Positions 1 to 5,466 of a stretch of DNA of 5,466 bases are shown here, one piece after another. This stretch comes from Alphaproteobacteria bacterium MarineAlpha9_Bin7. GTDB taxonomy: Bacteria; Pseudomonadota; Alphaproteobacteria; UBA7887. Within the stretch, counting starts at the first letter, position 1; each line of letters opens with the position of its first letter. The stretch lies in assembly GCA_002938115.1 (NCBI GenBank), contig PTKD01000135.1:1-5466 (forward strand), in the 5' to 3' direction. A program made the translations under genes and the position numbers. The notes below the pieces were generated by a model. The model was not told where the DNA came from. It searched no databases and saw only the letters and a program-made list of their open reading frames with translations.

Positions 1-23
1 AAACGGGCTTCAAGCTACTCGTT

Positions 24-45
24 TTTGTAACCCATTTGTAACCCA
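24..45. repeat. Perfect 11-bp tandem direct repeat next to tRNA-Lys
   Basis: The unit TTTGTAACCCA occurs twice head to tail with no spacer, at 24-34 and 35-45. It begins just past the T-tract of the tRNA-Lys terminator, about 45 bases beyond the 3' end of the mature tRNA. Two copies are directly visible. Whether more lie beyond the left edge cannot be seen. Short direct repeats near tRNA 3' ends can be arm-type integrase sites or attachment-site remnants, but no integrase gene is in view, so the function is unknown. Confidence 0.8.
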
Positions 46-46
46 C

Positions 47-80
47 AAAGAAAAAGGACTCAGCTGCTTCCAGCTAAGTC
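47..80 (-). terminator. Rho-independent terminator of tRNA-Lys
   Basis: Read on the minus strand, a 10-bp stem (GACTTAGCTG with CAGCTGAGTC, one G-U wobble) closes a GAAG tetraloop at 67-70. It is followed immediately by CTTTTTCTTT. It starts 10 bases past the encoded CCA of the tRNA. Stem length, stable tetraloop and U-tract make it a textbook intrinsic terminator. The plus strand lacks a T-tract on the other side, so it works in one direction only. Confidence 0.93.
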
Positions 81-90
81 ATTGAAATAG

Positions 91-166
91 TGGTGCGCGC
101 TACAGGAATCGAACCTGTGACCCACTGATTAAAAGTCAGTTGCTCTACCGACTGAGCTAAGCGCGC
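91..166 (-). tRNA. tRNA-Lys (anticodon UUU)
   Basis: A complete 76-nt tRNA gene that decodes AAA and AAG lysine codons. On the minus strand the acceptor arms GCGCGCT and AGCGCGC pair fully. The D arm is GCTC-8 nt-GAGC, and the anticodon stem ACTGA/TCAGT encloses the loop CTTTTAA with TTT at positions 34-36. The variable loop has 5 nt, and the T arm ACAGG-TTCGAAT-CCTGT is canonical. The discriminator base is A, and the 3' CCA is encoded in the DNA (91-93). It has its own promoter upstream and a strong terminator downstream, so it can be an independent unit. The tgt gene lies upstream on the same strand, but lysine tRNA lacks the GUN anticodon that Tgt modifies, so the adjacency is not a functional link. 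Confidence 0.98.
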
Positions 167-183
167 TCGCAAATTTCGTGGCG

Positions 184-212
184 AAGATAGGAGGGACATT
201 CTAAAGGGTCAA
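184..212 (-). promoter_or_regulatory. Sigma70-type promoter for tRNA-Lys
   Basis: On the minus strand, TTGACC (212-207) and TATCTT (189-184) are separated by exactly 17 bases. The -35 is preceded by C, giving CTTGAC, the form common in alphaproteobacteria. The -10 box ends 17 bases before the first base of the mature tRNA. Transcription would therefore start near 177 and leave a leader of about 10 nt for RNase P to remove. The fit of both boxes, spacing and placement is good. No transcript data support it here. Confidence 0.8.
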
Positions 213-279
213 GACACGGAACGAATCATCGACGAAATCAATAGGACGACCTTTATAGCAAGCCCTCATTTACCTTTTT

Positions 280-292
280 GGGGGATGCCCCC
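280..292 (-). other. GC-rich hairpin just after tgt stop, not a classical terminator
   Basis: GGGGG and CCCCC form a 5-bp all-GC stem around a 3-base loop, starting 2 bases after the tgt stop codon. On the transcribed (minus) side it is followed by AAAAAGG, not a U-tract, so it does not fit the intrinsic terminator pattern. It may cap or stabilise the 3' end of the tgt message, or act as a pause site. No better terminator is visible between tgt and the tRNA promoter. Confidence 0.4.
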
Positions 293-294
293 GT

Positions 295-1419
295 TTACAA
301 TGGCTCGATATCTCCCTTCATTCCATCAACTAAATAATTGCTACTAAATTGCATTAGTTCGCCCGAGCGAATGGCAGCACGCATTTCTTTCATTAACGAT
401 TGGTAATAATGCAAATTGTGCCAGGTTATAAGAATTGCACCCAAGATTTCCTTCGCCTGAACAAGATGATGAAGATATGCCCGACTGTAACCGAGACACG
501 TTGGACACCGACACCTCTCATCCAGAGGTCTAGGATCATCTTTGTGTCGATGATTTCGGATATTGACGACCGCGTTCCGGACAAACGCCTGGCCAGTGCG
601 CCCAGAGCGCGTAGGCAGAACACAGTCAAACATATCGCAACCGGAAGTCACAGCTTCTACAAGATCTACCGGACGACCAACACCCATCAAATATCTGGGC
701 TTTTCTGTTGGTAACCTTTTTGCCGTATACCCCATAATTTCATACATCAACTCACTACCCTCCCCAACTGCCAGACCGCCAATCGCATATCCATCAAAGT
801 CATTCTCAACAAGCAAGCTTACTGACTCGGAGCGTAATTCCTGATGCATCCCTCCCTGTACAATACCGAAGATCCCAAAACCCGATTTTGGCGAAAAGGC
901 TGCCTTGGAACGCGCCGCCCAACGCATTGATAACTCCATAGATTTAGCTGCCACATCTTTTGATGCTGGGAAGGAAGTACATTCGTCCAACGCCATTGTT
1001 ATAGTTGAATGCAAATCACGCTGAATTTGGACACTTCGCTCGGGTGTCAATACATGTTGGGCTCCATCAATATGGGACTGAAATGTGACCCCCTTTTCCG
1101 ACAAATTACGCAATTTCGACAGGGACAGAATTTGAAACCCTCCCGAGTCTGTCAGTACTGGCCCCGGCCAAGCCATCATCTTACCAACCCCACCGAGACG
1201 CGCTATTCTCTCAGGCCCTGGTCGAAGCATTAAATGATAGGTATTTGCCAGAATAATTTCGGCCCCGCACCGCGCCAATGCCTCAGGCGTCATTGCCTTA
1301 ACAGTTCCGACCGTACCAACCGGCATAAAAGCTGGGGTCGCAAAGGTTCCTCGTGCAGTGCGAACCCGACCCACCCTTGCTTCGCCATCGCAGGCTTCAA
1401 TCTCGAATGAGATGGTCAT
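295..1419 (-). CDS. tgt: Queuine tRNA-ribosyltransferase (tRNA-guanine transglycosylase)
   Basis: Tgt exchanges the guanine at position 34 of tRNAs with GUN anticodons (Asp, Asn, His, Tyr) for preQ1, the base-insertion step of queuosine synthesis, in the cytosol. The 374-residue product matches the family length (375 in E. coli). Visible motifs are LTDSGGFQ (89-96) with the active-site Asp91, MALDEC (142-147) and IVQGG (186-190) in the substrate pocket, and FDCVLPTR (264-271) with the nucleophile Asp265. The zinc ligands are Cys303, Cys305, Cys308 and His334. The frame stays open 35 codons further upstream, but only inside queA. The ATG at 1419 is chosen because the protein begins there like its family and because it overlaps the queA stop as ATGA. 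There is no Shine-Dalgarno, so translation is probably coupled to queA. All catalytic and zinc residues are intact. Confidence 0.98.
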   Translation of the reverse strand: MTISFEIEACDGEARVGRVRTARGTFATPAFMPVGTVGTVKAMTPEALARCGAEIILANTYHLMLRPGPERIARLGGVGKMMAWPGPVLTDSGGFQILSLSKLRNLSEKGVTFQSHIDGAQHVLTPERSVQIQRDLHSTITMALDECTSFPASKDVAAKSMELSMRWAARSKAAFSPKSGFGIFGIVQGGMHQELRSESVSLLVENDFDGYAIGGLAVGEGSELMYEIMGYTAKRLPTEKPRYLMGVGRPVDLVEAVTSGCDMFDCVLPTRSGRTGQAFVRNAVVNIRNHRHKDDPRPLDERCRCPTCLGYSRAYLHHLVQAKEILGAILITWHNLHYYQSLMKEMRAAIRSGELMQFSSNYLVDGMKGDIEPL

Positions 1420-2453
1420 GGAGGGCAGTTCAGCGTTAGTAGGGAGGCATCTCCGTATGAGTAGAATCGGTAATTCTCTCGGATAGCATGAGCATAGGCC
1501 GCTCGAATACGTTCCAACCCGCAAAACGCCGCAACAAGCATAAACAAGGTGGAACGTGGCAAATGGAAATTTGTCAGCAGGAGATCAACAGCCTTGAAAT
1601 GATAACCGGGGGTAATAAAAAGGTTTGTGTCTCCCGTAAAGGCGTGAACCACCCCATTTTCATCGGCGACAGTCTCTAGCAGTCGAAGCGCGGTGGTACC
1701 AACTGCGATAATACGGCCGCCGCTCGAGCGAACATCATTGACTCTGTTTGCCACACTAGATGAAAGTTCTCCCCACTCAGGTTCCATAATGTGATCTTTT
1801 GTATCTCCGGCTGTCACAGGTCTAAAAGTGCCTGATCCGACATGAAGAGTGAGTCGAAGCATATCTACGCCCGATTCACGCAGCGTATCTAAAAGCTCGT
1901 TTGTGAAATGAAGACCTGCGGTGGGCGCGGCTATCGCCCCCATGCGATCAGCGTAAATCGTTTGGTAGTCGATAAGGTCACTTTCATCGGCCCCTTCGGA
2001 CCGAGAAATATACGGTGGCAAGGGTAGTGTGCCATGTCGATACAAATATGCCAGCACTGCTTCGGTATCACCATCGAACTTAATTATCCGCTTGCCGCGG
2101 CATCCCAAAGATACAACCGTGGCTTTAAAATCAAATGGGAACAGGACTTCATCGCCACACTCAAGTTTTCGCGCTGGATATGCTAGGACACGCCAATTCC
2201 CATCTCCGAGGTCCCTATCCAATGTTACGTGAACCCTTGCCTTCCCGCGATGGCCCGACAAAAGAGCGGGTATAACACGGGTATCATTAACAACAATTAA
2301 GTCACCCGGTCGCAGATAGCTGGGCAAATCGCGCACACGGGCGTCGCTTAGATGGTCGGTAACCACCAGCAGTCCCGCACTATCGCGCGGGCGCGAAGGA
2401 CGATCCGCGATCTGCTTGCGCGGGAGGTCGAAATCAAAGGCATCGACTCGCAT
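1416..2453 (-). CDS. queA: S-adenosylmethionine:tRNA ribosyltransferase-isomerase
   Basis: QueA transfers and isomerises the ribosyl part of S-adenosylmethionine onto preQ1 in tRNA, giving epoxyqueuosine. It is the step directly after Tgt, encoded next door. The 345-residue protein is slightly shorter than the E. coli enzyme (356). Hallmark segments appear in order: MRVDAFDFDLP at the N-terminus, NDTRVIPA (56-63), APTAGLHFT (176-184), LHVGSGTFRPV (203-213), HIMEPEW (221-227), GTTALR (252-257), LLLTNFHLPRSTLFML (291-306) and YSYGDASLL (331-339) near the end. The start is firm because MRVDxF is the usual family beginning. It lies 19 bases after the cyclophilin stop and has no recognisable Shine-Dalgarno. 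Its TGA overlaps the tgt ATG. A preQ1 riboswitch would not fit in so short a gap. Confidence 0.98.
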   Translation of the reverse strand: MRVDAFDFDLPRKQIADRPSRPRDSAGLLVVTDHLSDARVRDLPSYLRPGDLIVVNDTRVIPALLSGHRGKARVHVTLDRDLGDGNWRVLAYPARKLECGDEVLFPFDFKATVVSLGCRGKRIIKFDGDTEAVLAYLYRHGTLPLPPYISRSEGADESDLIDYQTIYADRMGAIAAPTAGLHFTNELLDTLRESGVDMLRLTLHVGSGTFRPVTAGDTKDHIMEPEWGELSSSVANRVNDVRSSGGRIIAVGTTALRLLETVADENGVVHAFTGDTNLFITPGYHFKAVDLLLTNFHLPRSTLFMLVAAFCGLERIRAAYAHAIRENYRFYSYGDASLLTLNCPP

Positions 2454-2472
2454 GAGACGAAACTGCTAACGC

Positions 2473-3018
2473 TTATTCCGAATCCGACGCGATTTGCATT
2501 CGAACAATCTTATCGGGGTTTTCCACCAATCCATTATTTTGAGGCGCACCGCGTTTAATTTTATCTACGTGCTCCATACCCTCTATCACCTGACCCCACA
2601 CCGTGTACTGCCCATCTAAATGGGGCACGTCAGCAAGGCAAATGAAAAACTGACTATCGGCACTATTCGGATTTTGAGCTCGAGCCATCGACAAAGTTCC
2701 ACGAACGTGCCTAGCATTCGAAAACTCTGCATCGATATTCTCTCCCGATCCTCCAGTACCTGTTCCGGTCGGGTCACCCCCCTGTGCCATAAACCCATCA
2801 ATCACGCGATGGAACACCACACCGTCATAAAATCCCGAACGTACCAACTCTTTGATTCTTGACACATGGTTTGGTGCCAAATCCGATCGCATTTCTATAA
2901 CCACCCGTCCGTACTCTAAATCCATGTACAACGTGTTCTCGAAGCTCCCGGACAGGGATTCATGTTCAACCATCGCCAACGCCATTGCTATGGGAAACAA
3001 ATAAAGTAATTTCCGCAT
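2473..3018 (-). CDS. ppi: Cyclophilin-type peptidyl-prolyl cis-trans isomerase, probably exported
   Basis: This enzyme catalyses cis-trans isomerisation of X-Pro bonds and assists protein folding. The 181-residue product starts with MRKLLYLFPIAMALA, a short basic start plus hydrophobic stretch. It looks like a signal peptide with a possible cut after Ala15, so a periplasmic place is inferred. The cyclophilin domain covers about 28-178. The signature FHRVIDGFMAQGGD (69-82) supplies Arg71, Phe76, Met77 and Gln79, followed by GTGTGGSG, and SQFFI (122-126) supplies the core Phe. The positions of human CypA Trp121 and His126 are His133 and Tyr138 here, changes common in bacterial members. The ATG at 3018 is preferred over an in-frame GTG at 3027, because AAGGTG lies 6 bases before the ATG while the GTG falls inside that ribosome-binding site. 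It sits 29 bases after coaD. The family is certain; the exact paralogue (ppiA or ppiB) is not. Confidence 0.95.
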   Translation of the reverse strand: MRKLLYLFPIAMALAMVEHESLSGSFENTLYMDLEYGRVVIEMRSDLAPNHVSRIKELVRSGFYDGVVFHRVIDGFMAQGGDPTGTGTGGSGENIDAEFSNARHVRGTLSMARAQNPNSADSQFFICLADVPHLDGQYTVWGQVIEGMEHVDKIKRGAPQNNGLVENPDKIVRMQIASDSE

Positions 3019-3024
3019 TGCTCC

Positions 3025-3030
3025 CACCTT
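3025..3030 (-). promoter_or_regulatory. Ribosome-binding site that decides the cyclophilin start
   Basis: AAGGTG on the minus strand lies 6 bases ahead of the ATG at 3018. An alternative in-frame GTG (3027-3025) overlaps this site and so could not use it. This favours the shorter, 181-residue protein. Confidence 0.6.
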
Positions 3031-3047
3031 TCAAAATTATAATATTG

Positions 3048-3569
3048 TTACGTATCTTTTTTTTCTTCCGATTCAACCCTCTCCAATAAACGCACTTTCA
3101 CGTTTGCAGGTACAAAATCTGTTATGTCACCACCAAGCACACAAATTTCCTTAACTAGGCGTGACGAAATAAATTGAGTCTGCTCAGAAGACATCAAAAA
3201 AACGGTCTCGACTTCAGGCTCAAGGTGCGCGTTCATCCCGGCCATCTGGAACTCATATTCAAAATCAGAGACCGCGCGCAAACCCCGAACGATAATTGAC
3301 GCGCCACAACTCTTTGCAAATTTCATTAACAAAGTCTCAAATGGACGTACCTCGACACGAGAATCCGTACTACCACTGAGCCCAGAAATCGCCTCTTCCA
3401 CCATCTTAACTCGGTCTTCCAGGACGAACATCGGTGCTTTTCCCGCGTTGACAGCTACACCAACTACGAGCCGATCTACTACACGAAGTGCTCGTTCTAT
3501 TATATCTAAATGACCAGTAGTCGGGGGATCAAACGTCCCGGGATATAGCCCAACTCTATTACGACTCAT
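3048..3569 (-). CDS. coaD: Pantetheine-phosphate adenylyltransferase
   Basis: CoaD (PPAT) joins 4'-phosphopantetheine and ATP to give dephospho-CoA and pyrophosphate, the penultimate step of coenzyme A synthesis in the cytosol. The 173-residue length is slightly above the usual of about 160. The nucleotidyltransferase motif GTFDPPTTGH (11-20) has the catalytic His20 in the T-x-G-H pattern. Further family segments are NAGKAPMF (41-48) with the probable substrate-binding Lys44, IIVRGLRAVSDFEYE (92-106) with Arg95, and QTQFISSRLVKEI (130-142) of the ATP site. The C-terminus is charged (ESEEKKDT) and is encoded partly by a run of eight A. The ATG overlaps the last 11 bases of gyrA in another frame and has a near-perfect Shine-Dalgarno. 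Translation is thus likely to be both coupled to gyrA and strong in its own right. Confidence 0.98.
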   Translation of the reverse strand: MSRNRVGLYPGTFDPPTTGHLDIIERALRVVDRLVVGVAVNAGKAPMFVLEDRVKMVEEAISGLSGSTDSRVEVRPFETLLMKFAKSCGASIIVRGLRAVSDFEYEFQMAGMNAHLEPEVETVFLMSSEQTQFISSRLVKEICVLGGDITDFVPANVKVRLLERVESEEKKDT

Positions 3570-5466
3570 CTTCCGTACCTCCTGCTATACCCTCTACCTT
3601 CTCGGTTGTAGGCAGATCCTGCATTCCATTTCTACTGATGCCATCAAGCTCATTCTCCTCACCGAGTCTTATCACTGATACTACGCGCTCAGATTTTTTC
3701 GTTTTGAACAGTGTAACGCCCTGCGTGTTACGCCCAGCAATGCGTATATCATTAACCGAAATCCGGATAAGCTTTCCGGCGTTAGTTACGAGCATTAGCT
3801 GATCTTCCGGTCTCACGGCAAAAGAAGCCACCACATCACCATTACGCGGTGAGGTCTCAATATTGATAATGCCATGTCCCCCTCTACGCGTGATTCGATA
3901 TTCGTAGGCAGAAGTGCGTTTCCCATAACCGTTCTCTGTGACAGTAAGGATCATCTCCTCACGTTCCGACAATGCGCGGGCCTGATTATTATCTAGTTTT
4001 GGCAAACCCTCCCCCAACGTCTCACCATTGCTACGACGGTCCGCTGACGCACGTTTCAGATAATCATCACGTACTTCGATACCAATTTCCTGGTGGTCAA
4101 GAATTGACATTGAGACAACACGATCACCGGAAGAACGCCTGATTCCACGTACGCCCGTTGAACTACGACTGGCGAATTCCCTTACATCTGTAATGGGAAA
4201 ACGAATACACTTGCCATTGGTAACGGCGAGGAGGACATCTTGCCCCTCACAACAAGTTTTAACCCCAATTAACTCAGCTGGCCCTTCACCTGCTGTCCCC
4301 ACAAGCTTCATCGCAATTTTTCCGTTGGACTTAACATTTATGAATTCTCTGAGAGCGTTGCGACGCACATCCCCGTGTGACGTCGCAAACATTACATGCA
4401 TCTTACCCCAGACTTCCTCGTCTTCCGGAAGTGGCATCATGGTCGCAATTGATTCGCCAGGAAGAAGAGGAAGTAAATTTACCATAGGCTTTCCACGCGA
4501 CTGTGGCGTAGCGATTGGTAATTTATATACTTTGAGCATGTAGACCATGCCTCTTGTAGTAAAAAACAACACGGGACGATGCGTATCGGCAACGAATAAC
4601 TGGCTGACGAAATCTTCGTCACGGGTTGCCATGGCAGCTCGACCTTTACCTCCTCTTCGCTGTGCACGATAACTAGAGAGAGCGACTCTTTTTATGTATC
4701 CTTTGTTGGTAACAGTAACCACCATTTCCTCGTGCTCGATCAAATCCTCAATATCCGACTCGAATTCCGCCTCCTCAATCGTAGTACGGCGGTCTACAGA
4801 AAAATTCTCTTGGACATCCCTAAGCTCGCGACGCATGATCTCAAGGAGTCGATCTCGCGACTTGAGTATTCCCAAATAATCCACGATTTTTTTTGCTAAC
4901 TCATTGAGATCATCAGAAATCTTGTCACGTTCAAGGGCTGTCAGGCGCTGCAACCGGAGTTCTAAAATTGCACGCGCCTGCACCTCACTCATCTTATAAT
5001 TCTTGCCATCAACAAGATTATTGTTAACGTCGCCGATCTTCTCAACCAAGGCCGAGATATCTGCCACTGGCCATTTTCTGCTGATTAAGTCGTCGCGTGC
5101 CTTATTGGGATCAGGAGCACTTCTAATTAGTTTGATGACCTTATCAATATTTGCTACGGCAACAGATAGCCCGACGAGTATATGTGCGCGCTCACGCGCC
5201 TTACCAAGCTCGTATAATGTACGCCGCGTGATGACATCTTCTCGGAACGCCAGAAATGCAGTAAGTATCTGTTTTAAATTTAACTGTTCAGGGCGCCCGC
5301 CATTTAACGCTAATGCGTTAACACCGAAGCTCGTTTGTAACGGGGTATAGCGGTAAACCTGGTTGAGCACCACTTCGTACGTCGCGTCTCGCTTAAGTTC
5401 AATGACCACGCGGACACCGTCTCGGTCAGACTCATCACGAAGTCCAGAGACGCCCTCAATTCGTTT
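3559..5466 (-). CDS. gyrA: DNA gyrase subunit A, C-terminal part (5' end beyond right edge)
   Basis: GyrA is the breakage-reunion subunit of DNA gyrase (A2B2), which adds negative supercoils with ATP. The window holds the last 635 residues. The frame is open to the right edge, and the active-site Tyr and quinolone-resistance region lie outside. The visible part begins KRIEGVSGLRDESDRDG, a typical stretch of the breakage-reunion core. The coiled-coil arm follows, with LRLQRLTALERDKI near fragment residues 170-183. The GyrA box QRRGGKG (fragment 269-275, bases 4642-4662) identifies GyrA rather than ParC. The rest is the six-bladed beta-pinwheel that wraps DNA, with repeated blades such as VTNKGYIKR, VTENGYGKR and VTNAGKLIR. 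A charged insert of about 40 residues (about 3958-4074) interrupts the pinwheel, as seen in other alphaproteobacteria. The tail after the last blade is acidic. It is the upstream gene of the apparent operon. Confidence 0.98.
   Translation of the reverse strand, partial: KRIEGVSGLRDESDRDGVRVVIELKRDATYEVVLNQVYRYTPLQTSFGVNALALNGGRPEQLNLKQILTAFLAFREDVITRRTLYELGKARERAHILVGLSVAVANIDKVIKLIRSAPDPNKARDDLISRKWPVADISALVEKIGDVNNNLVDGKNYKMSEVQARAILELRLQRLTALERDKISDDLNELAKKIVDYLGILKSRDRLLEIMRRELRDVQENFSVDRRTTIEEAEFESDIEDLIEHEEMVVTVTNKGYIKRVALSSYRAQRRGGKGRAAMATRDEDFVSQLFVADTHRPVLFFTTRGMVYMLKVYKLPIATPQSRGKPMVNLLPLLPGESIATMMPLPEDEEVWGKMHVMFATSHGDVRRNALREFINVKSNGKIAMKLVGTAGEGPAELIGVKTCCEGQDVLLAVTNGKCIRFPITDVREFASRSSTGVRGIRRSSGDRVVSMSILDHQEIGIEVRDDYLKRASADRRSNGETLGEGLPKLDNNQARALSEREEMILTVTENGYGKRTSAYEYRITRRGGHGIINIETSPRNGDVVASFAVRPEDQLMLVTNAGKLIRISVNDIRIAGRNTQGVTLFKTKKSERVVSVIRLGEENELDGISRNGMQDLPTTEKVEGIAGGTEDES
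3577..3583 (-). promoter_or_regulatory. Strong Shine-Dalgarno of coaD inside gyrA
   Basis: AGGAGGT on the minus strand stands 7 bases before the coaD ATG at 3569, an almost full match to the anti-Shine-Dalgarno. It lies in the gyrA reading frame, where GGA-GGT encodes the Gly-Gly near the GyrA C-terminus. It is the strongest ribosome-binding site in the window. Confidence 0.85.

Noticed and set aside
280..292. GC hairpin as an intrinsic terminator of tgt
   Set aside because: On the transcribed strand it is followed by AAAAA rather than a U-tract; it is kept only as a hairpin of unknown role.
400..1233. Plus-strand open frames opposite tgt (and similar ones opposite queA, ppi and gyrA)
   Set aside because: They show no recognisable domain, overlap well-supported genes on the other strand, and lack ribosome-binding sites of note; they look like shadow frames.
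1420..1524. 35-codon N-terminal extension of tgt
   Set aside because: It lies wholly in queA in another frame, has no family similarity, and the ATG at 1419 fits both the family start and the ATGA overlap.
2454..2472. preQ1 riboswitch ahead of the queuosine genes
   Set aside because: The gap before queA is only 19 bases, too short for an aptamer, and no such fold is seen in the adjoining coding end.
3036..3041. Perfect TATAAT hexamer on the minus strand between coaD and ppi, as a possible internal promoter
   Set aside because: No -35-like sequence lies 16-18 bases upstream (an A-rich run instead), and a start about 7 bases further would fall on the ribosome-binding site, leaving almost no leader.
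3057..3064. Run of eight A (minus strand) at the coaD 3' end as a programmed frameshift site
   Set aside because: The shifted -1 frame stops within a few codons and does not join ppi; only the last residues of CoaD would change.

Overview
The window reads as an ordinary chromosomal housekeeping stretch of an alphaproteobacterium with near-balanced base composition (judged by eye). Two things support this. The gene order gyrA - coaD - cyclophilin - queA - tgt is a familiar alphaproteobacterial arrangement. The protein motifs also fit, for example the CoaD segment FISSRLVKEI and the charged insert in the GyrA C-terminal domain. No species can be named from the sequence alone.

Every gene lies on the minus strand, so the genes run from the right edge to the left. 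From 5466 down to 3559 is the C-terminal two thirds of gyrA, whose 5' part lies off the right edge. It overlaps coaD (3569-3048) by 11 bases, and a near-perfect Shine-Dalgarno for coaD sits inside the end of gyrA. After 29 bases comes a cyclophilin-type peptidyl-prolyl isomerase with an N-terminal signal-like segment (3018-2473). After 19 more bases comes queA (2453-1416), whose stop overlaps the tgt start as ATGA (tgt 1419-295). A 128-base gap follows, holding a GC-rich hairpin just past the tgt stop and a sigma70-type promoter. That promoter drives tRNA-Lys(UUU) (166-91), which ends in a strong intrinsic terminator (80-47). Beyond the terminator is a perfect 11-bp tandem repeat (24-45) at the window edge.

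Functionally, the five close-set genes form one apparent transcription unit: DNA supercoiling (GyrA), coenzyme A synthesis (CoaD), protein folding (cyclophilin) and queuosine modification of tRNA (QueA and Tgt). QueA and Tgt are true pathway partners: Tgt inserts preQ1 into tRNA and QueA converts it to epoxyqueuosine. The others are probably grouped by history rather than by pathway. The neighbouring tRNA-Lys is not a Tgt substrate, because Tgt acts on GUN anticodons.

I found no convincing new system. The observations most worth a second look are the tandem repeat beside the tRNA 3' end, a possible integration-associated site, and the unclear transcription boundary between tgt and the tRNA.
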